Origin: Corylus avellana
Lineage: Eukaryota; Streptophyta; Magnoliopsida; Fagales; Betulaceae
Length of the DNA stretch: 64,000 bases
Direction: 5' to 3'
NCBI RefSeq assembly: GCF_901000735.1
Contig: NC_081545.1
Span: 19,375,335 to 19,439,334, forward strand
A model generated the notes under the pieces. That model was given only the letters and a program-made list of their open reading frames with translations. It ran no database searches and was not told where the DNA came from. Below are positions 55,350 to 64,000 of this stretch, piece after piece; position 1 is the stretch's first letter; every line of letters begins with the position of its first letter. The position numbers and the translations under genes are program-made.

Positions 55350-57943
55350 GATCATATATGATGTTTACACATTGAAGAATGCATGCACTCAAGTATTATT
55401 GAAGTCATTTCCCTTTCCATGAAGGAGCCTATACATTTCTTGTTCGTTACCAATAGAAACTAACAACAAAGAAAACTATCTCGTCACATCCCGAAACAAA
55501 ATTTAAAAATTCACAACCTGAAAAGCTCTTCTATGCACCACAGACCAACTACAATGAGCAGTTCCAATCTTTCCAATGACTAATTTAAAAAAAGTACATA
55601 AAAGCCTCATTTGGTATGGATGACAACCCTGCCGTTAATGCCAACTCTCTAACATCAATCAATACCCAGAAATGTTCTGATCTTAATACAATCCAGCCAT
55701 GAATGAAAATTTAGAGATTTATGTGCCCTTGATGTGATACGTTACAAAAACAATGTATTTTGAGAAAATGTTAAACCACCCATAAAAAGAAAAGAGAAAA
55801 TTTTAGACCAAGTTTTTATTCAAGTAATGTTTTAGATGTGTAACTGACCCAAACTTTGTTTTCCCTTTACTTTCTGTTGTCTTGATTTTATTTTGTTTTG
55901 TGGTGAGGGATCTCTTTTTCTGAAAAAATACCCTAGGCCATGTTGTTGTATGTTGTGGTTTAATGAGTTTTGGCTGAGTGGTTATGGAAGATTTTTTTGT
56001 TTATTGTCTTACACAAAATATGAAATTTCTAAAATTTGTTCTTATTCAGATTCAGGTAAATGTTGCTACGACCTTGAGAGTTCTTTTAGAATTTCAGCCT
56101 TTTTCTTAGGGCAACTCGGACTACACGAGCTGTGCAGAAGAATTATGGAAAATTACAGAAAGAACTCCCAGAGTTTCTTTAAAACAATGCAAAAGTGTGG
56201 AGCTCCAAAATTGGGTCTAGACAATCTCTTTATAAATTTACAATGCCTGGAGTTTGGTACATCTAAGAAGTTGCCTGCATGCATCTATAACATCTCATTA
56301 GTTTGATTCACGTGGAAGACTGAAGGACCTCAGGGAACCCGTGTATGCAGACAATATAGAGAAAGACATGGTTGACATTCATCCATCTCAAACGACAGGT
56401 GTTGGTTAGTTTTATGCCCTCAAAAACCAATTTTATGGATTTGGTGAATTTATTATTTGATACTGAATTTTATTTTCACATGCATAATTTTAATATGTAA
56501 TTAAATGTGACATCAGATGTCTTGGATAAATTTTGTTTGAGTAACATTGTAGAACAATCATGTTGGCTGTTAATGAACCAAAGGAGTGAAGGATCATTCT
56601 TCAGTCATTTGTTAACCAAAAATTGTTCAAGTATGTGGATATAAACTAAAAACTATACCACTATGGCCTACACTTGTGGTGCTACTATAAGATAGGATAT
56701 TGATTTACTCCATCATTGAGGTAGTGGCCCTAAGAAGACAAGTGGGTGTAATGTAACAAGTGCATACACTGAACTGGATCCAATATCAAGAACACATTAT
56801 GGAGTGATCACTGTCGGTTGAAAGGTTGTTTGATCACAATTTGCTTATTGTTCTTAGGCCTGAGAGATTTATGTATTTTAATTATTGTGCACATGATCTT
56901 TGACGATGTCAGCCGGTGATGCCCCATAAAGGGCTATATATAGAAAAGTTGGGTTGTATGTATAATGAGTAGAATATGTATCTGCTCAACGAATCCACCA
57001 GTCTCACAAAGAGATATGGTACGAGATATAGTACATTCAGTTGATTTCATATGGGAGTTGGACTTAAAAGAAAACCGGTGGGTGAGATTTTTCCAAGTAT
57101 TTTTGTATATATACAATGTTTTGAAGTCCTACATAGTTATGAAATTAAGATAATGAAGGTTCATGAGCTAGGGACTTGACACTGATATTTACCTATTCCT
57201 AGTAGCTCATGTGTAATATAGTTTGGTGGAAGGAAAATATGTGAAAATTGTAGGCAAGGGGACTTCCCTTGTATTTCTCTTATCTCCTTGGGTTAATTGC
57301 AAATATGCAATGCGTTGATGTACATTATTTCAATTTGTAGAAGTCCAAATTCTCTTGTAAAGAATTGTTCGAGGCCCTTTTGGGTTTGGGTTCTTCGTAA
57401 GGAGAGTCAAGCCGAACACTCATGCTAGTTTGGCAAACTGGCGGGTAGAGGGGCAACGAGGCTAGGTTTCTCACAACGAGCGCAAGGGTTTACACAAGTA
57501 GCCTATGAGAATGATGAGGCTGATAAAAGTATGTGGTGTAGCAAAGAAGTGTTCAGCAGTGGTGTCGTGCATCAATACATAGGCATATCAATGATATGAA
57601 TGAAATCCTAGACAATAATGCGCATTAGAAATATAAAAAATAGGAAAGAAGGGAGTGAATAAGGGAGAGAGAATGTGACCGATGGCTTTCGAACATGACC
57701 AGCTTTTCCCAGATGCATTAGTGAATGACCAATTCCCCTTCTCTTTTAGTATTGATACTTTTCTCAAGTACTGTTTACCATTTCCTTTTGGTTAATTGAC
57801 TTGGGAATTTGCTTAGCATGTTCTTGGGTTGTGATTTTTGCTATTATGGTAGTTGGGGGTAAAGAATATCATCTCCCTATTGCTGGAGATAATGTTGCCT
57901 TGTATAGGCAGGTAATCCTCTTGCTCATCATCAGGAAGCTCTT
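55350..57943. other. Intergenic, no supported gene
   Basis: Frames at 55893-56306 and 56934-57153 have no recognisable domain, no splice pattern and no conserved motif. I cannot rule out a decayed gene. Confidence 0.45.
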
Positions 57944-58318
57944 TTGGTTCCCTATACATTTGGTAGGACTATAGCATTCCCAATGTTTAGAGAAGCAATA
58001 TCAGGAGAATTTTTGTGGTTTTTTAGATTTTCTCTATATATAGGAAATGGAATGAGTTATAGTGTGTATGTTATTAATGCTTTTATGTCATTAAGGGGCC
58101 GATGGTCTTCTGCATTTTCACATTGGGCAACCGATCATTTGATAACCGAATACGGAATTCTTGGCTCTACTATGGTCAATTTGGGTTGTAGATCACTGGC
58201 AATAATATTTTGTGAGCCTAATTCGCAAATTTTTGGTCATAATGGATTTTACCTACAACACAGCTATACATATGGTAAGTTTTCACTTAAGCCATGTGAG
58301 ACTTTTAGAGACTTTTAG
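57944..58318 (+). CDS. Unrecognised 124-codon open frame
   Basis: The frame starts MVPYTFGRTIAFPMFREAIS and contains FSLYIGNGMSYSVYVINAF and RGRWSSAFSHWATDHLI. It is rich in aromatic residues and hydrophobic stretches. I do not recognise a family. It is open in an AT-rich setting, but I see no promoter or partner exon. It may be a remnant exon or chance. Confidence 0.25.
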   Translation: MVPYTFGRTIAFPMFREAISGEFLWFFRFSLYIGNGMSYSVYVINAFMSLRGRWSSAFSHWATDHLITEYGILGSTMVNLGCRSLAIIFCEPNSQIFGHNGFYLQHSYTYGKFSLKPCETFRDF

Positions 58319-58964
58319 GATTGTAACAAAATTTGATAGCTTGTTTTTTAGTAATAATTATAATACAAACTTTAGGTAGAACTTATTTTTGAAAATTAAC
58401 TTGCAAGATGAAAGTCCTCAAAAGCTTATATACACGTGGCTAAGTTTTTACTTGCACTATATGAGATTCTTAGAGTCGTAACAATTTAATTTACATAAAA
58501 TCATATTTAATTGCCACAAATTTTAGATTTAGGTGGGAGAGGCCGAGAGGGACATCAACTGCATGAATGAATAGGCAATACTAAGTGTAGTGAGAGCCCC
58601 TACGAAGAAGCGGTTGAAAGCTAATTCCTTGAAGGATATGGCAATTCACATCATAATTTCCAACATGTGTATTGTTTATGATGTTTATAGTATTGATGCT
58701 TGACAACAAACTAGAAGGACTAGCAATGCTCATTAATTATGTGTATTAGAATATGAGAGCTTTCCATATTCTATTTGATTTGATATTGAATTTTGTTTCA
58801 CTATTTACGTTTTATTCTCACTTTATTTGCATTATCTTTACCTATCACTTTTTCTTATAAATAGGGGGTCATTTGTATTGTAAATATCATCAAGAATTAA
58901 GAGTATAATATAGCTCTTAAGGCAATTAGTAGTGGTGGACAGTCCCGAACCACACCACTTTGTG

Positions 58965-58967
<3 letters not shown>
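58319..58967. other. Intergenic, no gene seen
   Basis: AT-rich sequence before a TA microsatellite. Confidence 0.45.

Positions 58968-59006
<39 letters not shown>
58968..59006. repeat. TA dinucleotide microsatellite
   Basis: About 19 uninterrupted AT/TA units. Confidence 0.95.
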
Positions 59007-59010
<4 letters not shown>

Positions 59011-60640
59011 TAAATGTTGTTTTAGTACCTATGGTTAGGGTCATTATCAAATGACAGCCTCAAATTCAAATAGTGTTGCAAGTCGTACATGACTTTAATC
59101 AAAATACTCACTTGGTACTTCCATCCAAGTTCCGTCCATTTTTTTGATGGAAGTCCACCTTACTATTCGTTAAAACGCAATACCCGTCCCTTTAAAGACA
59201 ACTCAACATATCCTATGATGTGTCACTATTTCACAGGCGATACCTGTGGTATTTTTACCACCTCATATGCCAAAATACCTGTATTTTTGTCGCTGCTCTT
59301 TGCTGCCTCCTGCAACCACCTGCCTCTCTTTTTCTCTCTTTTTGTACCGATCTCCTCTCTAAGAGCTTTTTCCTCGCATTTTTCTCCTCTTTGCACTCGA
59401 ATCCTTCTTCAATTCCTCGTCGACCATTTCCAACTCCATCACTTTTCTCCACAATTCCTCATAAGAAACTTGCAATGATAAACCCTAATTTCAAGCCAAT
59501 CCAAGAATTTTGATTGTTCACGAAACTCAAATTAATCAGCTCGAGTTCGGTAACCATTTTCCAATTCCAACCCCCATCAAGTCGTAATTCAGTAAAATAT
59601 TTCTCTTTCCAAGATTAAAGAGAGAGACGCTCAAAAATAATATTTATATAATTCGATTACATCAAGGTACAATATATGAAAAATATGACGTGGAGGCTCT
59701 TGCCACTTCACCACAAATCCAAACTTGCACTGTTCCGCTAAAGAAGCGCGTGGTGCACGCAAATCTCCTCAAACAGTACACAAAAAAGCACTGCTGGAAC
59801 TCTAAAAATGAGGAACCACTAGAGCTTTTTTCTTACATTATTTTCCTCTACGGCCTTCTTGCTTTTAATAATAAGTTTTTTGCAAGCCTTATTATCAAGA
59901 TTATAATGGAAAAAGTTTCTAGGACTACCAAAATTTAATGGAAAAAAAAAAAAAGAGCCATAGATTTAATCAAAATATAATTTTTTTTTTTTTAAAAAAA
60001 AAAAAAAGAAAAAGAAAGAAGAAAAATCATAATCAGGCTAACCACTCCTCATCCATACCTTCGATTTCTCCAATGTCCATGCTGTATCAAAGAATCAGAA
60101 GGGAGAAAAGAAAAATTAGTGAACTTCAAAACTATCTGACTAAAAAAAGGGCATACAATACAATAGAGACAATTGTGGGCACACAAGCAAATTAAAAAAG
60201 AATAGCCCCAAAAAAGGAAATCTTGTGGGCTTGTAAACTGAGGTAACATTTTCAGGAGTGGCCATGATCAGCAGAAATGGCCGTAGCCGCCTATAATGTA
60301 AGGACATAAATTTCCTTACAAATTTTACAAATCAGCTTTAAAAGTGCGATATGTTTTTTAGCATGTAAGAAGCATGTTCTAGAATCAAATAGGGGAAAAT
60401 ATAGAAAACAAAAATGCTCCTAAGGTGTGTTACAACGTCACTTTCCTTAAGAAAATATTTGCCCCCACCAGAATTGGTATGCAACAGGTTTTACAGCAAA
60501 TTTTTCTCCAGGATACAATGGAGCCCAGAAACTTATGTATATTAACTGCGTTTTTGCACAAACGAAGTTAAAACCAGAAAATACCGCCAGAATTTCTATT
60601 CTAATCAGAGACAATAAATAAAAGGATAATGCTTAATTTT
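59007..60640. other. Probable decayed repeat plus intergenic DNA
   Basis: The start GGGTTAAATGTTGTTTTAGT resembles a MITE terminus like that at 16951, but I could not find a matching far end. Frames at 59089-59513 and 59690-60195 lack domain signals. Runs of A and T near 59938-60015 are low complexity. Confidence 0.4.
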
Positions 60641-60719
60641 TATTTTTTAAAATTCAAACAAAGATATTAAAGATAATTGAATTGTCATAGATAATTATCT
60701 ATTCTCAGATAATTTCGAA

Positions 60720-60830
60720 TTTCAAAAATAAATCTGTTATTTTGAATTTCGAATATTAAACTGCTGTTTTGAATTTCGAAATAAAACTGCTGTTTTGAAT
60801 TTCAAAAAATTAAACTGCTATAAACTGATA
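60720..60830. repeat. Three-copy tandem repeat, about 28 bp unit
   Basis: Units of the form AAACTGCTGTTTTGAATTTCG repeat three times with variation (first copy TAAATCTGTTATTTTG). Neighbouring bases 60850-60905 form a palindromic pair around GATCGTTAGATTAAATAATT. Confidence 0.75.
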
Positions 60831-61021
60831 ATTCAACTGGCACTTAAATTTGATCGTTAGATTAAATAATTATCTTAATTATTTAATCTCAATCGTTAGA
60901 TCAACAATCCAGTAGATCCAACCACTGGATCTACTTAAGAAGCATCCTACGGTTTAGATCAAACCACTAGATTGAACGATCTTGACTGTCCAAAAATGAA
61001 TGGTCATGATCAGATCGCTCC

Positions 61022-61035
61022 GAGCTCCGATACCA
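61022..61035 (-). other. Primer-binding-site-like sequence of a lost retrotransposon
   Basis: Minus strand reads TGGTATCGGAGCTC, like methionine-tRNA primer sites. No paired LTRs were found around it, so this is a possible remnant only. Confidence 0.35.
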
Positions 61036-61099
61036 AGTGCGCCACTAGTGCCCTACAGCCCACGCCACGCTCGTGTGCGTCCGGTGCTTCGCACCGTAC

Positions 61100-61767
61100 G
61101 GTAACATGTATTAGGATGTACCCTAGCATAGTTCATTTAACAACTTAAATGTGTTGGAACTTATAAATGCCAACAAAATCTTCGCTCTTTCTAATGTAGG
61201 ACAACTTTCATTCAATGCTCTTTAATACCTTCCATTTAAAACATTCCCAAGACACAAAATAATATCTATATATATATATATATATATATATTTATTTTGA
61301 AAATATTTCAACAAAGCACATAGTATTAACAAGAAAGTATGTGTTAAGAGACGTGTCATTTTTAGAAGTTGGTTTGTAAGAAACTCCAACGACCCAGTTT
61401 GTAGGAAGTTTCTTTCCTTAATTACTACTAAATATTCTCAAAGGCCGAAAACTGCAAAATTTTGACAATTTGTATCATTGGGCCATCACAAATCAAAAAC
61501 CATACAGACAAAGGATATATATCTCTCTCTATATATATATAAAAGAACACTTTGAGGCTCAAATTACAAATGAGGAAAAAACAAAACAAATTTCATAATA
61601 ACTCCCTTAGTCTTCAATCGATTTCAATTTATATATATAAAGAGTTGAAGAATTAAATTAAAACTGCACGAAAATCTAGAGAGTTTTTATTATTATTTTA
61701 TTATTATTTTATTTTTTTATTTTTTATGAAATTTCCAAAAGGAAAAACAAAACAAAAAAATGAGTGA
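61100..61767. other. AT-rich 3' flank of the Gln-rich gene
   Basis: TA runs at about 61266-61290 and 61517-61541 and a T-rich stretch before the stop codon. The 3' untranslated region of the next gene should lie here. Confidence 0.45.
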
Positions 61768-63147
61768 TCAAAGCTGTCTACATCCCCTGTTTCGTTTTGC
61801 AGGAAAAAGAATGGAAGATAAAAGAAAAACCTCACTATAGTGCAACAAGGCATGGAATATACCAAAAAGAGAAGGCCTTTTCCTAATACTTTTTGCTTTT
61901 TTAATTATCTCTAAGAAGTTGGATTCGTACCATGACAAGGCAGGATCTTGGAAGTAGTCCTCTGAGCCATAATCATATAAATGTTGTTGGAAGCAGCTCT
62001 CATTTGCATCGAACCCAGCTGAGAATTCCATGACTTCATGAAATGGATGGTATTCATCATCAGCTTCAACTTTAACATCTGGGCTCCCAAGTTCCATGGT
62101 CTTCAAAAACTTGAACCACCATGCTGATGTGGCCAAATTCATTGTGTCATTCCATTCCATCTGATGCTGCTCTCCTATCGATCTGATCTCTGCCATCTCC
62201 TCATCGTCCATGGCTGCATGCAAGCCTCCTCCAGCATCACCCCCAGCTGCAACAGTGGGGTCCATGGCATCTGCCAGTGCAGGAGCCCCCGCTTCCTGCT
62301 GTGATATTGGAGCTGAGGGAACTTCCTGATCAGTGGCTACAGAAAGATTGGGGAACGAGGATGATGATGGAGATGAGGATGAGTGCAGTGGTGGAGTGTT
62401 TCTATTGTTTGTTTCGAAGTTGCAAAAATCACGAAAATTGAGATTCAGGCCTAAGGGCTGGTTTGGGAGTGTAAAATTGAGAGTGTCAGCACAAGATGGA
62501 GGAGCAAATGGGGGGGAAGCAGCAGGCCAGGACAAAGGATATGGAGCAAAAGGAGGATGAGAGTAGGAAAGATTGTCTAGATAGTGACAAAAATTGGCTG
62601 TGCTTGATGGGTATACTCTAGGATTTCTCCTACTAGATTTGATCCTTCCTTCTTCTTGATCAAAACATGGGTGGGGGGATGATTGAGGCTGCAGTGGGGG
62701 TGATTGTTGCTGTTGTTCTTCTTGTAGTTGTTGCTGCTGTTGTTGTTGTTTCATAGCTGCCCTGTGAAATTTAAGAGCAGTGACGATCTCTCTCCTAGCC
62801 TCAGCCATGTTAAGAAGCCTTTCTTGGTATGGCCTGCTGGTGTGGAGTCTCCTCCTAACTTGTTTTTTGTGTTGTTGAGGTTGTGGGGGCTGCTCTGCTT
62901 GGTGGGTTTCAATGGAACCTTCATCAAATTTTGCTAAATTCTGGCTATGTAAACCATCAACACTACAATCTGGGTCTTTGGGCTTCATGGGATCTTTGGT
63001 TCCTGAAGAGGTAAGTTGTTTCACTAGGCTGCGGATATAAGGACCAGAGAGATGAGTTTCCTCTTTGAGCTCCCCAAGCTTATCTAATTCCACCCCTGCT
63101 TTAGTTTCTTGTTTTGAAGATCGACCCCTCATCTCTCTGTCTCTCAA
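61768..63147 (-). CDS. Plant-specific Gln/Pro/Ser-rich protein of unknown function
   Basis: A 459-residue frame, unbroken. Three blocks look like real conserved protein: GPYIRSLVKQL (about 35-45), RPYQERLLNMAEARREIVTA (105-124) continuing to LKFHRAAMK, and MEWNDTMNLATSAWWFKFLK in the C-terminal third. Between them are a Gln run (134-148), Pro-rich and Ser-rich low-complexity parts and an acidic stretch. There is no signal peptide or membrane segment. The basic helical block plus Gln-rich and acidic regions suggests a nuclear regulatory protein, but that is inference. The last roughly 50 residues (from NFLEIIKKAK) may be read-through into an intron if the gene is spliced. The second Met at residue 6 is an alternative start. 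Confidence 0.7.
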   Translation of the reverse strand: MRDREMRGRSSKQETKAGVELDKLGELKEETHLSGPYIRSLVKQLTSSGTKDPMKPKDPDCSVDGLHSQNLAKFDEGSIETHQAEQPPQPQQHKKQVRRRLHTSRPYQERLLNMAEARREIVTALKFHRAAMKQQQQQQQLQEEQQQQSPPLQPQSSPHPCFDQEEGRIKSSRRNPRVYPSSTANFCHYLDNLSYSHPPFAPYPLSWPAASPPFAPPSCADTLNFTLPNQPLGLNLNFRDFCNFETNNRNTPPLHSSSSPSSSSFPNLSVATDQEVPSAPISQQEAGAPALADAMDPTVAAGGDAGGGLHAAMDDEEMAEIRSIGEQHQMEWNDTMNLATSAWWFKFLKTMELGSPDVKVEADDEYHPFHEVMEFSAGFDANESCFQQHLYDYGSEDYFQDPALSWYESNFLEIIKKAKSIRKRPSLFGIFHALLHYSEVFLLSSILFPAKRNRGCRQL

Positions 63148-63267
63148 CTTAGTGTAAATGGAAGGGTGTCTGTTGGGAAAACCATGGGTTTCCTAAAACT
63201 CTGAAATAAGGTTTACACAAATGCAGAGGCAGAGGCTGATCCGGGGTAGCCCGGAGGGCCTCATGGG

Positions 63268-63276
63268 TGTTATAAA
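63268..63276 (-). promoter_or_regulatory. Possible TATA-like element of the Gln-rich gene
   Basis: Minus strand reads ATTTATAAC about 120 bp upstream of the start codon. A weak match; position is the main support. Confidence 0.3.
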
Positions 63277-63477
63277 TGGCTGGGGTCACTCTAGGGTTTT
63301 AAATTCTTTTGGCTGTTTTCCCTTTTTGGCAAACGACACATGTTACCGCTTTGTTACCTGCTTTTTACGGGTAGTTATGAGGATTGGCCTTACTATTTAT
63401 CCTTTTCTTCCAACTGTAGTTACAGAGGTTTTCTTTCTCCCCCATCTCTCTCTCTCCAAAATTAATATAATAAAGAA

Positions 63478-63617
63478 TAATGTTATTTGGTAGACTGCTA
63501 TACTACTGCCATACAATTGATATGACGTGACAGTAAAAATCGACACTTGTATAAAAAAGAGTTAATTTTTACTGTCACGTCATCCCAATTGTATAGCAAT
63601 CGACTAAATAATATTAC
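63478..63617. mobile_element. Short hairpin MITE, about 140 bp
   Basis: The left arm AATGTTATTTGGTAGACTGC then CAATTGATATGACGTGACAG pairs with the right arm CTGTCACGTCATCCCAATTG then TAGCAATCGACTAAATAATA. The loop is about 25 bp. The left arm has a 10-bp insertion relative to the right. The target duplication is not certain. Confidence 0.8.
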
Positions 63618-63619
63618 TA

Positions 63620-64000
63620 CATAGTAAATGGTTTGCCTCCCTCAAGTTAAATCCTCTTTCCCTCCCCAAGAATTCTAACATTTCGGCTTATCTAACATTC
63701 TAGGTAGCACCCTCTTTAAATCTCACTATGAGTACTGCCAAGACACTTTAAACCCTCCACCGGTTGTGCCAATGATACAACAATAGTTCAAACATATAAA
63801 GACAATTACAACACTGCTTCATAAATAGCTGCTTATCTAAAAGGATATATTTTAAGAAGAAAAAAATATATGACATATTTCAAAAGATTATCCACAAAAC
63901 CAATTAGACTGAGAATAGTCAGCATACCAAATAGAAGTTAGCATGCAATATTGGACAAAAAATTGAAAAAAATATGTAAATCAACCTCCCTACCAATCAC
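63620..64000. other. Intergenic end of window
   Basis: No gene or repeat recognised. Confidence 0.45.

Noticed and set aside
57944..58318. Possible plastid photosystem or mitochondrial gene fragment
   Set aside because: I compared the product from memory with PsaA, PsaB, PsbA, PsbB and cox subunits and found no convincing match.
59089..59513. Hydrophobic open frames that could be a small membrane protein
   Set aside because: Overlapping frames in a region with MITE-like start and no conserved motif; treated as chance.

Overview
This window is nuclear DNA of a flowering plant, most likely a woody or otherwise perennial eudicot. The evidence is spliced plant genes, a plant UDP-glycosyltransferase, a pentatricopeptide-repeat (PPR) editing factor close to Arabidopsis At3g22150, and dense layers of plant transposons (CACTA, copia, L1-type LINE, TRIM, SINE, hAT-like and foldback MITEs). 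The species cannot be named from the sequence. Four N runs (5014-5113, 13664-13683, 17528-17627, 40212-40311) show it is a scaffold of joined contigs.

Layout. 0-4.5 kb: foldback repeats, then a decayed minus-strand SOSEKI (DUF966) gene broken by a 515-bp TRIM. 4.5-13.85 kb: a complete 9.3-kb CACTA DNA transposon with AGG target duplications, two decayed transposase genes and a nested LINE fragment. 15.0-16.5 kb: an intact intronless family-1 UDP-glycosyltransferase on the minus strand. 17-18.5 kb: a MITE, a gap and a GC-rich degenerate short-unit array. 18.7-31.5 kb: a minus-strand copia retrotransposon with an extra open frame between its leader and gag; a 5.8-kb plus-strand LINE sits inside that frame. 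31.5-40.2 kb: MITE, SINE and hAT-like insertions, an intact 840-codon PPR gene, a very small LTR element and LINE debris.

After the 100-N gap at 40212-40311 the sequence restarts inside the same copia element and repeats the whole block, PPR gene included, to 55276. Unit 1 is 19843-40211 and unit 2 is 40312-55276. Unit 1 stops exactly at the gap and unit 2 starts exactly at it, which is the geometry of two contig ends that overlap but were not merged. The copies differ by about 1-3% substitutions, by the LINE (only in unit 1) and by a TRIM (only in unit 2). The block may therefore be two alleles placed in tandem rather than a true duplication. 55.3-61.7 kb is gene-poor. 61.8-63.1 kb holds an intact minus-strand Gln/Pro-rich plant protein I do not recognise.

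The likely functional host genes are the glycosyltransferase, the PPR factor (one or two copies) and the Gln-rich protein. They are independent single-gene units with no shared pathway visible. The CACTA, copia and LINE genes all carry stop codons. In the CACTA and LINE most of these fit C-to-T decay; the copia stops are more mixed.
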